Positions 24,902 to 33,200 of a stretch of 64,000 bases of DNA are shown here, in pieces; the first letter of the stretch is position 1; each line of letters starts with the position of its first letter. The notes beneath the pieces are model-generated. The model was given only the letters and a program-made list of their open reading frames with translations, made no database searches and was not told the DNA's origin. The translations under genes were made by a program, and so were the position numbers. This DNA comes from Nitrospirota bacterium (GTDB taxonomy: Bacteria > Nitrospirota > Nitrospiria > Nitrospirales > Nitrospiraceae): the NCBI GenBank assembly GCA_016219645.1, contig JACRLR010000018.1, positions 248,001 to 312,000 on the forward strand. The letters are read 5' to 3'.

Positions 24902-25612
24902 ATGGCTCTGGTCCAGCAACAAACGATGGAGTTTCCGTTTCGCACAGAGAATGGCGGCGTGGTCATCGATGCGCCTCGCCGCCTGTTGGCTGCGTTGCGG
25001 CGGAGTGCTGTGTCGACCGATCAGCCGAAGGGGTTGGTGCTCTTGTCCGGACCGCCATCTGTCTATCGACTGGGCCTCTGTGCGGCAGTCGATCGCGCGT
25101 TGGCCGGTGAACCGGTCTTGTATCTGGCCGGCGCCAATGTCTTTGATCCGTTCTTAGTGGGGCGGCTGGCAAGGGCCAGTCGGGTGGCACCGGCTCATGT
25201 GCTGCAGCAGATTCACGTCTCACGGGCCTTCACCTGTCATCAGATGGTCCGGTTGGTCACGGATTGTCTCCCGTCGGCGTTGCGTAGCTATGATGCGCGA
25301 TTCGTCATTCTCGCCGGTCCGCTCGACACGTTGTACGACCAGTCGGTGCCGGAAACGGAAGCGATGCGCCTCTTTCGTGCCATGACGGAGGCTCTTCATG
25401 ATATGGCCGGCCATGGCGTACAAGTGCTGTGTGTGACTCCGCTCGCGCTGCCTGAATCCGGCGGGCGCAGCCGATTTATGGAGACACTTCGTGCGCAGGC
25501 ACGCCGGGCGATCGACCTGCGAGAGGCCGAGGATGGGCTGTGGCTTCAGGAAGAGGGAGGGCTTGAGCCCAGACGCTGGAGGATTCCGCGTCCGCTCTGG
25601 AATCGGTTATAG
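24902..25612 (+). CDS. RecA/ImuA-like protein without an intact P-loop
   Basis: The ATG at 24902 (GAGGTG upstream) gives 236 residues; an in-frame GTG at 24890 overlaps the previous stop and is an alternative. The order of strands and helices resembles ImuA/RecA-fold proteins: LVLLSGPPSVYRLGLCAAVDRAL at the Walker A position, PVLYLAGANVFDP, and FVILAGPLDTLYD at the Walker B position. The Walker A site lacks the GK[ST] residues, so ATP hydrolysis is unlikely. ImuA-type proteins accompany error-prone polymerases under LexA control. Here the partner is a family-B polymerase. The fold call is by pattern only. Confidence 0.6.
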   Translation: MALVQQQTMEFPFRTENGGVVIDAPRRLLAALRRSAVSTDQPKGLVLLSGPPSVYRLGLCAAVDRALAGEPVLYLAGANVFDPFLVGRLARASRVAPAHVLQQIHVSRAFTCHQMVRLVTDCLPSALRSYDARFVILAGPLDTLYDQSVPETEAMRLFRAMTEALHDMAGHGVQVLCVTPLALPESGGRSRFMETLRAQARRAIDLREAEDGLWLQEEGGLEPRRWRIPRPLWNRL

Positions 25613-25614
25613 GC

Positions 25615-25905
25615 ATGGGCCGCACGCTTGTCACGCTCACACAATTGGTCCAGCAGGAAATCGACTCGTGGAGCCGCTACCGGCGTGCGTTGCGGCGCGA
25701 GGATCAGCAGGCGCTCGATGTATTGTTCGCCGCAGCCCGCCACCATGCGTCGGCCGGCGCCTATCTCGCGCGTGAAACTCCGTTCGAAGTGATGCTGCTG
25801 TCGATGTTGATTGAACAGCAGAAACAGGTCGGCATATTGCAACAGAAAGTGATGATTCTTGAAACCCGCATGCTCCACGACTCGACTCACGGGGTGGCTT
25901 CTTGA
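25615..25905 (+). CDS. Small helical protein of the LexA-ImuA-PolB cassette
   Basis: The 96-residue, mostly helical protein (LVQQEIDSWSRYRRALRRED, then MLLSMLIEQQKQVGILQQKV, which looks coiled-coil). It starts two bases after the ImuA-like stop and overlaps the polymerase gene by about 47 bases. Small proteins in this position accompany archaeal PolB2-type polymerase operons as I recall, so it may be an accessory factor of the polymerase. No named family is recognised. Confidence 0.55.
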   Translation: MGRTLVTLTQLVQQEIDSWSRYRRALRREDQQALDVLFAAARHHASAGAYLARETPFEVMLLSMLIEQQKQVGILQQKVMILETRMLHDSTHGVAS

Positions 25906-26320
25906 TGTCTATCCGGCGCAAGAGGGTATGGTCGTCTGGCTCCTTTGCGAGGATGGTCGCCGCATCCGGGCCGTCGATCCCTTTGTGCCGACCTGCTACC
26001 TGTCGGCTCCGCCGTCTATCCGAGAACAGGTGCTTCGGCTACTCCGCCATGCCTCCTGTCGTATCAGCACCAGAGAGGTGGAACGATACCAACTCGGTGC
26101 GCTTCGCCCGATTCCGGTGCTGGAGGTCTCGGTTCATGCTCCCGCGCAGTTTTCGTCCATCACACGACGTCTGATCCGCGTCTGTCCGGACGCGCAGTTC
26201 TTTCACGTCGATGTGTCACTGCCGCAGCGCTATTTTTACGATCGGCAGCTCTTCCCTCTCGCCCATTGTGAGGCAGACTTCACAGCCGAAGGCCTGATTC
26301 AATCGATTCAGGCGCTGTAG
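25859..26320 (+). pseudogene. Family-B DNA polymerase, N-terminal fragment (ends at in-frame TAG)
   Basis: The frame begins near TTG 25859 and encodes LTGWLLDVYPAQEGMVVWLL ..., typical of the start of this polymerase group. It stops at TAG 26318-26320 after IQSIQAL. The same frame resumes directly with SPWDTDYGLPPLTIMELSPD and runs into the polymerase domain, so the TAG interrupts one continuous gene. The fragment alone (about 153 residues) has no catalytic part. Either the gene is inactivated, or the TAG is read through, or the base is an assembly error. Confidence 0.75.
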
Positions 26321-26362
26321 TCCCCCTGGGACACGGATTATGGCCTCCCGCCTCTTACGATT

Positions 26363-28027
26363 ATGGAACTGTCCCCGGACAGTCCGTCACCCAACCCGAA
26401 TCATGGTGGAGGTGGCCCGCTCGTGGTGCGAATAGACGGGAAGGAGCGTCTGTTGGAAGGCGATGATGCCGATGTAATCCAGCGCCTCGACCAGCTGCTC
26501 GCGCGAGAGGACCCCGACATTCTCTTGACGGACTGGGGCGATTCCTATTTGCTGCCTCGTCTCATGACCATGGCGAACCGGTTATGTCTGCCGCTTGCAC
26601 TCAATGGCGATCCCCGCCGATCCATCGGTGCCAGGAAGCCCCATTCGTATTTTTCATATGGCCGTATTCTGTCCCATGCCGGATCCTGCACCCTGTCGGG
26701 ACGATTGCACCTTGACCGGCACAATTCCTTTGCGTTGGCGGAGACGGGCCTGGCAGGCCTTATCGAGCAGGCCCGTGTCGCGAAGGTCGATTTGCAGCAG
26801 ATGGCTCGCACGACGACCGGGACGGGGATCACGTCGATGCAGCTCGAGACGGCTTGTCGAGACGGCCTGTTGATTCCCTATCGCAAGCAGGAGCCGGAAA
26901 CCTTCAAATCCGCGCTCGAGTTGCTGCGCACCGACCAGGGTGGGCTGGTATTTGCCCCGATCGTCGGCTATCACGAACAGGTCGGCGAACTGGATTTCTC
27001 TTCGATGTATCCCTCCATCATGACGCGCTTCAACATCTCGCCTGAGACGGTCAATTGCCGGTGCTGTCGCCATGATCCCACTGCACGGGTGCCGGAGATC
27101 GGCCACCACACCTGCCGACATCGTCAGGGCTTGGTGCCCCGCACACTGGCCCCATTGCTCGACAAACGTGCGCGATACAAACGGCTCATGACCGCTGCGA
27201 CACAGCCGGCGGAAAGGGCCGTGCTCGACCAACGACAAACGGCGCTCAAGTGGCTGCTCGTCGTCTCCTTCGGCTATTTGGGATATAAGAACGCCCGGTT
27301 CGGCCGGATCGAAGCGCACGAGGCGGTTACGGCTTACAGCCGCGAGCTGCTGCTGCAGGCCAAGGAGGTTGCCGAGCAGCAGGGCTATCGCCTGCTGCAC
27401 GCGATTGTGGACTCGCTCTGGCTCGTCAAGCCCGGCGCTGTCAGGACGGATTACGACAGACTTGCGCAGGCGATCACCGAGCGAACGGGGCTCTCGATCG
27501 GTGTGGAAGGGGTCTATCATTGGATTGGGTTTCTTCCGTCACGGGTCAATCCACTCATGCCGGTGCCGAATCAGTTCGTGGGCCTGTTTGACCATGGCGC
27601 GATGAAGATCCGCGGCATCGAGATCCGTCGCAGCGATGCGCCGCCGCTTGTTAGGCGAGCGCAAGCAGAGATGCTGCGCTGTCTGAGCCAGGCACGGACG
27701 TTGGTTGAGTTACGTGAACGGATTCCGCAGGCATTGGAGACCATCCGTGCCTACCGGCGCTATCTTCAGGATGGTCTTGCCACGGTTGAAGAATTGGCCA
27801 TCACGAAATCGCTCGCAAAAAAACCGCAGACCTATCGTCATCAGACTTTGTCGATGATTGCCGCGCAGGAGCTGCTGGCTCGGGGTGTTCCACGCAAGCG
27901 GGTGACACGATTCATTACATCATCACGGACGCGAAGGCGGCTTATCCTGCAGACCGTGTACGGGCGGTGGCCGGACTCGATGGGACCTGGAGCTGCGATG
28001 TCTCGGTCTATGACAACCTGCTTCTGA
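26363..28027 (+). pseudogene. Family-B DNA polymerase (PolB2-like), exonuclease-like and polymerase domains
   Basis: The second part of the same gene, in the same frame as 25859-26320. Polymerase motif A is ELDFSSMYPSIM (nt about 26986-27021) and motif B is LKWLLVVSFGYLGYKNARFG. Motif C reads HAIVDSLWL: the first Asp of the usual DTD is missing, the second is kept. The exonuclease region is degenerate (IMELSPDSP; DPDILLTDWGDSYLL). After RVTRF (nt about 27910) this frame becomes meaningless. The frame two bases on reads HYIITDAKAAYPADRV ... YDNLLLKAALVLLTPLGV and ends at TGA 28099-28101, inside a repeat element. A one-base deletion in a T run at about 27912 explains this. Related polymerases act in damage tolerance. 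Confidence 0.75.
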
Positions 28028-28089
28028 AGGCGGCCCTCGTGCTATTGACGCCGTTGGGCGTGACAGCGACCTCACTGAACGAATCTACT

Positions 28090-28306
28090 GCAGGATGCTG
28101 AAAAAGTCGCTCTTCTCACCCGCCCAACCCGGACGCGCCGAGACGCGTCTTTCCCCATGCGCGTTCTCCCATCGAAAGCATCCTCAACGTAGCCCACTCG
28201 GAGAATAAGCTGTCTTGGCAGCTTGGGGTGGGCGGGTGAGAAATGCTACGCCTCCGGTGCTTTCATCGGCTGCGGCCTTGCTGGACGAACTTTTTGAGCA
28301 TCCTGC
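28090..28306. repeat. Dispersed modular intergenic repeat, copy B (217 bp)
   Basis: The ends are GCAGGATGCTGAAAAAG and CTTTTTGAGCATCCTGC, a near-perfect inverted pair. Modules inside are TCTCACCCGCCCAACCC, GGTGGGCGGGTGAGAA and TGCGGCCTTGCTGGACG. It supplies the stop codon (TGA 28099) of the reframed polymerase gene. The following 230 bases up to 28536 hold no convincing gene. Confidence 0.8.
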
Positions 28307-28536
28307 CCAGTATTCTCCCATTGCCCCAGACAGGCTGATGTTCATCGTGCACAATAATATTGCGGAGCCCGGAGAGGGCGACGTTCAAACCTGTCCATAC
28401 CGCCGGCCCTTGCCTGCGGATAGAGGGTGCACAGAGCCTGTTTCTGCGGGGTTATCCATGGCACCCATCTTGCTTAATGCCTTGGGTTCCAGGCGTGCTG
28501 TAGGGGGCATCACATCAACATGAAAAGGGGGATCAC

Positions 28537-29403
28537 ATGGCACCAGTGTTGGAGCTCGATCGGCAGACAGACTCGTTTGTGCGGCAACTCGAAGAACAAC
28601 GGAAACTTGAAAAGACTCTGCTGGTTGAACGGGTTCGTGGAACGAAAGAGGGGCTAGAGTCGGTCTTCAGCGACATCAAGAGCCGTGTAGCGGTGCTGGA
28701 AAAGCTGAACGGGTTGGCGAGTGCCAGCTGCATTGCGCCGGTCGGCTGGAGCAAGCTGATCTTTACCGGAGCGGATAGTGTCTCGGCGCCGAACACCATC
28801 GGATTCGGTGATCGGGATGAAACATTGTGCAAGCTCGATCAGATCAAATATCTTGAGGACACGCACTATCTCCGGCTTGCCGCAAATCCCTACTACGTGG
28901 AGCATAGGCTCCCGAGTAAATCACTTCAGGCGCGCGTCGGGGCCAATCCGTCACTATGGGATACGCTTGGGTATGTCCATGCTGCTTACACGACCCTATT
29001 GCAGATTCCCGCCTCATTGGAGCCGACGACTGTGTCCATCATGTCACGGGTGAACACACTGTTTAACTGGGTTGAAGCTAATGCGGTCGGAGACCAGTGG
29101 TATGCCCATGTGTCGGCCGCCGTGCGACTGTGGGTCACCTATGATGGCGAGTTTCGTCAGGCGCCGTCCGCTCAGCTCGTGAACCTTCTTGCCTCGCCAA
29201 GGCAATTGCGGACCCATCAGGACATTGCGTCGCATGCGCCGAGCGCAGCTCTCACGATGCAAGTCTCGGTCTCAGCCGGCAGTGGCACGACGATCAGCGT
29301 CTACGAATCCATTGAACTCGTCGCCACCACACCGAACGGCCACGCCTATCTTGACGGCATCTTTTCGTGGGAACCGTTGGCGGTGCAGTTGCGCGAAGGG
29401 TAG
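28537..29403 (+). CDS. Uncharacterised protein, 288 residues
   Basis: I recognise no family. The first 65 residues look coiled-coil (FVRQLEEQRKLEKTLLVERV ... SDIKSRVAVLEKLN). The middle contains Trp/Tyr-rich helices (LWDTLGYVHAAYTTLLQIP). The C-terminus looks beta-rich (LTMQVSVSAGSGTTISVYES). There is no signal peptide. AGGGGG lies upstream of the ATG. The TAG stop shares its G with the first base of repeat copy C. Confidence 0.6.
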   Translation: MAPVLELDRQTDSFVRQLEEQRKLEKTLLVERVRGTKEGLESVFSDIKSRVAVLEKLNGLASASCIAPVGWSKLIFTGADSVSAPNTIGFGDRDETLCKLDQIKYLEDTHYLRLAANPYYVEHRLPSKSLQARVGANPSLWDTLGYVHAAYTTLLQIPASLEPTTVSIMSRVNTLFNWVEANAVGDQWYAHVSAAVRLWVTYDGEFRQAPSAQLVNLLASPRQLRTHQDIASHAPSAALTMQVSVSAGSGTTISVYESIELVATTPNGHAYLDGIFSWEPLAVQLREG

Positions 29404-29748
29404 CAGGACGCTGAAAAAGAGGGATGGGGTAGCTGGGACGATCCCCTTGCTCGCGCAACGCGTGGCCTCAGAAAGATGCAAGGGAACAGGCAGACCGTTC
29501 TTCTTGCTCGCAGAGTCCCCACGATAAAGCGGTGGTCGCTCGATGCGCGCAGTAAAGAACAATCTGCCTGCTCCCTCTGGGAAAGTTGGAGACCCAGAAG
29601 GCCCTCGCCCGGGCAAATGGCACGTCTCGGCGTGCCAGTGAGTGGGCGGGTGAGAATGTTGCGCGCAGTTGGGATCATCCCACCCACCACCCCATACTAA
29701 AGAGACAGCTCGCTACGGCCTTGCTGAGAGGCCCTTTTGAACATCCTT
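29403..29748. repeat. Dispersed modular intergenic repeat, copy C (about 346 bp)
   Basis: It starts GCAGGACGCTGAAAAAG and ends near GCCCTTTTGAACATCC. It contains TGCTCGCGCAACGCGTGGCC, GATGCGCGCAGTAAAG, GAAGGCCCTCGCC and AGTGGGCGGGTGAGAA, all shared with copies A, F and G. Nothing else is seen in this 370-base gap. Confidence 0.75.
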
Positions 29749-29773
29749 GGGGTTGGTGGTCGAGGATGGCTCT

Positions 29774-31039
29774 CTATGAATAGAGTGTGTGCACGATTTC
29801 AGCTGTATTGAACAGCATCGCATTCATGCGTGTATAGGCAGCGTGGCCAAAATAATGGTCGCGCACATTCGTCGACCCGGTGGAATCCTTGTAGTCGGCA
29901 AGAATCCCCAATCCCTCGCTGGGGATTCGGACAGCACGGCGGGCGCACTCTAGCCATCGTTCAAACCCATCAAACGGCTCCACGATCTCCCACACGGCTT
30001 TATTGGCTGCCCTTCCAGCATCGGTGACCGGTACGGCATCGCTGCCGGCTACGGCCAATTGCTGAATGTAGTCGCCGCCCCAGGCAATCGGCATCTCCAT
30101 GGTGATCTGGGGCAGCTCCATCTTCGAGAGCCAGGTCTTTCCATCGGTCCGAAGATTTCGATGGTTGACGATGTGCAATAGCCTGCCTAGTCCAGAGGGA
30201 TCCCACCCGTAGCGTACCGGCGCGCCCAACGTGACGGCGTCCAGCATCGCTTCATTGAGGAGCGTGCCGCTCGACAACAAAGGAGCGATACGTTGGATCG
30301 TCGTCGTGATGTCAGGTCGATTGGCTTGTGAGGCAAATGCCGTCAGGATGTCGAACAGCCTTGTCCGGCTGCTGGTCGATGTCATACATAAGAGGTTCGA
30401 AACAAGGGCGAGGACTAATCCTGCCTGTCCATGGGCCTGGATGAGTATCCGGTCTCCCTGGCCCAGCTTGTAGGTTTCACACCAGTCACGAAGATGCCCG
30501 AGGATCGAGACTGCCGCCGAGGCCCGGCCCAGGTGGTGGTGTTCACAGGACCAGAGCTTCCGGACACAATGGATTGGGCGATCCAAGCTACGGTTGAGCG
30601 ATTGTCTCATGAGTTCCACATAGGTGTTCGTGAAATTACCGGCGTCCCCAATCTGTTCATCGAGCAGCTTCTTGGTGGCATCATCGTCTACGAGGGGAGG
30701 CTTCAACCAACCGGGCGCTGGTGGGATGCCATTACTCTGCTCGCGCATGAGAGCCAGTAAGGCGTCGAGTCCCGCCACACCGCGTGAGTAGCCACGCTTG
30801 AGTCCGCCCAGCTCATCCAACCGTTGCACCCCAAAGACGTCGGTTCCGATAATGGAACCGTGTAGCAGGACGATCACACGAACACCGGTTTGCGAGAGAC
30901 GTGTGCCGAGCGTAGCCATGGTATCTTGGCCAGGAGGCGATTCTGATAGAGACGTCAGCGTGACCTCGCGAACGGTGATCCGTTCGCCAGGATTCTTTCG
31001 GGACAATTCGTCGTGCTGAAAACTGTTTTCGGCCGGCAT
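29774..31039 (-). CDS. Alpha/beta-hydrolase-like protein with altered nucleophile elbow
   Basis: The 421-residue protein has a strand-turn VRVIVLLHGSIIGTDVFG (about residues 52-69) like the oxyanion region of alpha/beta hydrolases. A later DRILIQAHGQAGLVLALV occupies the position of the GxSxG elbow, but the serine is replaced. It may therefore be a non-catalytic relative, or the fold call may be wrong. A C-terminal His (DHYFGHAAYTR) is present. No signal peptide. It is downstream of the LPP20-like and Gly-rich exported genes on the same strand with a 67-base gap. Confidence 0.45.
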   Translation of the reverse strand: MPAENSFQHDELSRKNPGERITVREVTLTSLSESPPGQDTMATLGTRLSQTGVRVIVLLHGSIIGTDVFGVQRLDELGGLKRGYSRGVAGLDALLALMREQSNGIPPAPGWLKPPLVDDDATKKLLDEQIGDAGNFTNTYVELMRQSLNRSLDRPIHCVRKLWSCEHHHLGRASAAVSILGHLRDWCETYKLGQGDRILIQAHGQAGLVLALVSNLLCMTSTSSRTRLFDILTAFASQANRPDITTTIQRIAPLLSSGTLLNEAMLDAVTLGAPVRYGWDPSGLGRLLHIVNHRNLRTDGKTWLSKMELPQITMEMPIAWGGDYIQQLAVAGSDAVPVTDAGRAANKAVWEIVEPFDGFERWLECARRAVRIPSEGLGILADYKDSTGSTNVRDHYFGHAAYTRMNAMLFNTAEIVHTLYS

Positions 31040-31106
31040 GGAGAGTTACATACCCGATGTCGAACGTAGACTGCAACGGAAGAGCCGGTAGGAGGCAGTC
31101 AGACCG

Positions 31107-31670
31107 TTATCGAACCACTGTTGGGGTTGCTTCGAGGCGGTCCGGCGCTGGGTTAGGCTGGATCTGGCTCTTGGGCATGACGGCAGTGGCGCTACACGTT
31201 TTGTTGCCTTCGTCGATTTGGCGATCGACGATTTTCACACCTTGTAAATATTCTTGAACGATTTCCTCCCGCGTGACTTCGATATCCTGCTCTGTCTCGC
31301 GGCCGGTCCGCTCGCGGATGCGGTCGACCATATGTTCTTTCACCAGAATGCGGATTTGTTTCGCGAGGTCGGTGCGGGCAGAGAGTTCCGATACGCGCTG
31401 GCAGACGATCGGACCCTTGGCCATATCACCCTGACCCTTGCCGATGAGGTATTGGTCTGATGAATAGCTATGACGATCGTCAATCTTGGTAGATAACCTC
31501 GACGGTGCCCTTGAAGAGTCTTGTTGCATGCTCTGCTGCTTGAGTTGATCAAAGGATTGTTCTGCATGGGTTCGAACATCGCCTGAATCCGCAGCAAACG
31601 AATACAGCTGCAGCAAGACTGCGCAACCAGCGGCGATCAACGCGACCAACTGACTACCTCTGCTTCTCAC
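31107..31670 (-). CDS. Exported LPP20-like protein
   Basis: The 187-residue protein has a signal peptide (LVALIAAGCAVLLQLYSFA). A core at about residues 75-165 (YLIGKGQGDMAKGPIVCQRV ... LAKQIRILVKEHMVDRI ... EYLQGVKIVDRQID) resembles the LPP20 lipoprotein fold, which has an N-terminal G-x-G motif followed by a long helix and strands. The Cys in the signal region (AAGC) is not in a classic lipobox. It starts three bases after the stop of the upstream exported gene, so the two are one operon. Probably periplasmic. Confidence 0.55.
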   Translation of the reverse strand: MRSRGSQLVALIAAGCAVLLQLYSFAADSGDVRTHAEQSFDQLKQQSMQQDSSRAPSRLSTKIDDRHSYSSDQYLIGKGQGDMAKGPIVCQRVSELSARTDLAKQIRILVKEHMVDRIRERTGRETEQDIEVTREEIVQEYLQGVKIVDRQIDEGNKTCSATAVMPKSQIQPNPAPDRLEATPTVVR

Positions 31671-31673
31671 TCG

Positions 31674-32774
31674 TTACCTCCCTCGTCCTCCGCCCCCACC
31701 GTGCCCGCTCCCCGATCCTCCGCCTCCTCGACCGCTGCCCCCTTGATGTTCGCCTCTACCGAAACCATGGGGCGCAATCTGAGGGGACATCTGTGGTATG
31801 TGCCGGAAGGTTTGCGGATGGATTTGATTCATCGCCGGGGCAATTTGGCTTGTCATAGGTGATATGCCTGGCGAGGGCGGCATCTGATTCATGAGGCCGG
31901 GTTGATGGCTTGTGTACGGTTGCCCTGTTGGTGTGTGATACGTGATTTCGTTCAACGTTCGTCGAACGGTCTGGGATCCCGGCGCAGGTGTGATCTGATG
32001 GCGTGGCATTGTCGCTGGTCTCGCTCCCGGTTCAGGGGGAATGGGCGGTTGTGGCGGCGCCGGCGGCTGTCTTGTCGTAGTCACTTGCTGTGCCACATGG
32101 ACATGCGGGCTTGTGGAATATAAGCCTTGTGCGGCGGCCAGAAGAGTCTGGATGTGGGCCAACCCCATCTGGGAAGAGGGATAGACCGCCGGTGAGATGA
32201 GCAACCAATCCGTCCAAGCTTGCGAGACCATGGCGTTCGATTGCACTCGATTCAAGATGCTTTGGCGGTGCTGGGCCGCCAGCCGTGTCTGCTCCGTGGT
32301 CGAGGCTTGTGCCAAAGCCTGGTTCGCCGCGGCGAGTTCTTGCTGCAGTTGGTCATTTTCCTGTTGCAGCGCGACGAGTTGATGCCAGGCGTCCTTGTTC
32401 TCCCGCAAGGTCGCGATGGCCTGTCGCACTTCTTCCGTATCGATCTGGGCCACCAGATCCGTTCTGACGACGATGGTATTTCCATCAAGCGTCGTGTTGG
32501 TCGCCTGCTCCAGGACAAAAACCAGGCCAGCGGTATAGGTTCGAATTTCGTCTTTCGTCACATCAAGACCGTTCACGATGGTGATGTTCTCGAGGTAGAC
32601 GGCGACCTGTTCCAGGGCGTTTCGCTTAGCTGTTTCGGTGGCCAGGCGGATGGCGTCTTCTCTGGTGTCACGGTCTCCCATCCTGTGTTCGCCCTGGGCG
32701 GCCACCACTCGGATTTCTGCCAGAGCAATTGCCGGCCAGGCAAATAGGATTATGAACAGAGTAATGAGGCGCAT
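31674..32774 (-). CDS. Exported protein with N-terminal domain, coiled coil and Pro/Gly-rich tail
   Basis: The start at ATG 32774 is chosen because it begins a clean signal peptide (MRLITLFIILFAWPAIALAE) and has AAGGA close upstream; a longer frame to 32951 lacks both. The protein has 366 residues. Residues about 20-130 (AIRLATETAKRNALEQVAVY; TIVVRTDLVAQI) resemble the N-terminal domain of the protein at 22093. A coiled coil follows (HQLVALQQENDQLQQELAAA). Next is a Pro/Met/Gln-rich region, and the end is a Gly/Arg-rich tail (GGGGSGSGHGGGGGRGR). The architecture suggests an envelope structural or binding protein. Confidence 0.65.
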   Translation of the reverse strand: MRLITLFIILFAWPAIALAEIRVVAAQGEHRMGDRDTREDAIRLATETAKRNALEQVAVYLENITIVNGLDVTKDEIRTYTAGLVFVLEQATNTTLDGNTIVVRTDLVAQIDTEEVRQAIATLRENKDAWHQLVALQQENDQLQQELAAANQALAQASTTEQTRLAAQHRQSILNRVQSNAMVSQAWTDWLLISPAVYPSSQMGLAHIQTLLAAAQGLYSTSPHVHVAQQVTTTRQPPAPPQPPIPPEPGARPATMPRHQITPAPGSQTVRRTLNEITYHTPTGQPYTSHQPGLMNQMPPSPGISPMTSQIAPAMNQIHPQTFRHIPQMSPQIAPHGFGRGEHQGGSGRGGGGSGSGHGGGGGRGR

Positions 32775-32971
32775 CGTCCTTACCATATTAGAATAGAACC
32801 GCCGCATCCCGAGCCGAGTCGTCGATAGTCGGGAAGCTACTGATAAGCATACACTGACATTGACGGTCCTGCCAGGAGCGGCTACCCCTATGAATCCTGA
32901 AGGATCGTGCAGGTCGAGCCTGGCCTCGCTTGCCTTGGCGGAAATGGCCATGATAGCGTAGAAGTCTTCTG

Positions 32972-33115
32972 GCAGGCTGTTGATAAAGCCCGCCAGCGGC
33001 GTTCTCGCATCGTTCAGAGGCTCAACGTACCGAAGTGTACGCCGCGCCTCTTCACTCGCTGCGGCCTTGCTGGACGGCCTTTCTGAACAGTCTGCCGGTC
33101 ATTCAGCTTCCGTCG
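32972..33115. repeat. Dispersed modular intergenic repeat, copy D
   Basis: It starts GCAGGCTGTTGATAAAGC, includes CGCCAGCGGCG, a short inverted pair around GTACCGAAGTGTAC, then CTGCGGCCTTGCTGGACGGC. It ends CTGAACAGTCTGCC. Homology to the copy at 8-75 continues about 20 bases past this end. It lies in the divergent gap 32775-33200, which otherwise shows nothing clear. Confidence 0.8.
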
Positions 33116-33200
33116 GTGGTCTTGGGCTAAGGAGTCGTTTCCGACGTCGTTATCTCGTTCGTCAACGAACTGCTAGGCGAAGAAGAGAAGGAACAGATCT

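Noticed and set aside
25859-28027. The two polymerase fragments as two deliberate subunits
   Set aside because: The break falls in mid-domain with the frame continuing directly after the TAG and no ribosome-binding site at the second start, and there is a second independent frameshift; a broken single gene explains this better.
28215-28523. 102-residue plus-strand frame behind the polymerase gene
   Set aside because: Its first third lies within repeat copy B and the remainder has no ribosome-binding site or conserved look.
32775-32951. Longer start for the Gly-rich exported protein
   Set aside because: It would bury the signal peptide 60 residues into the protein; ATG 32774 starts the signal directly.
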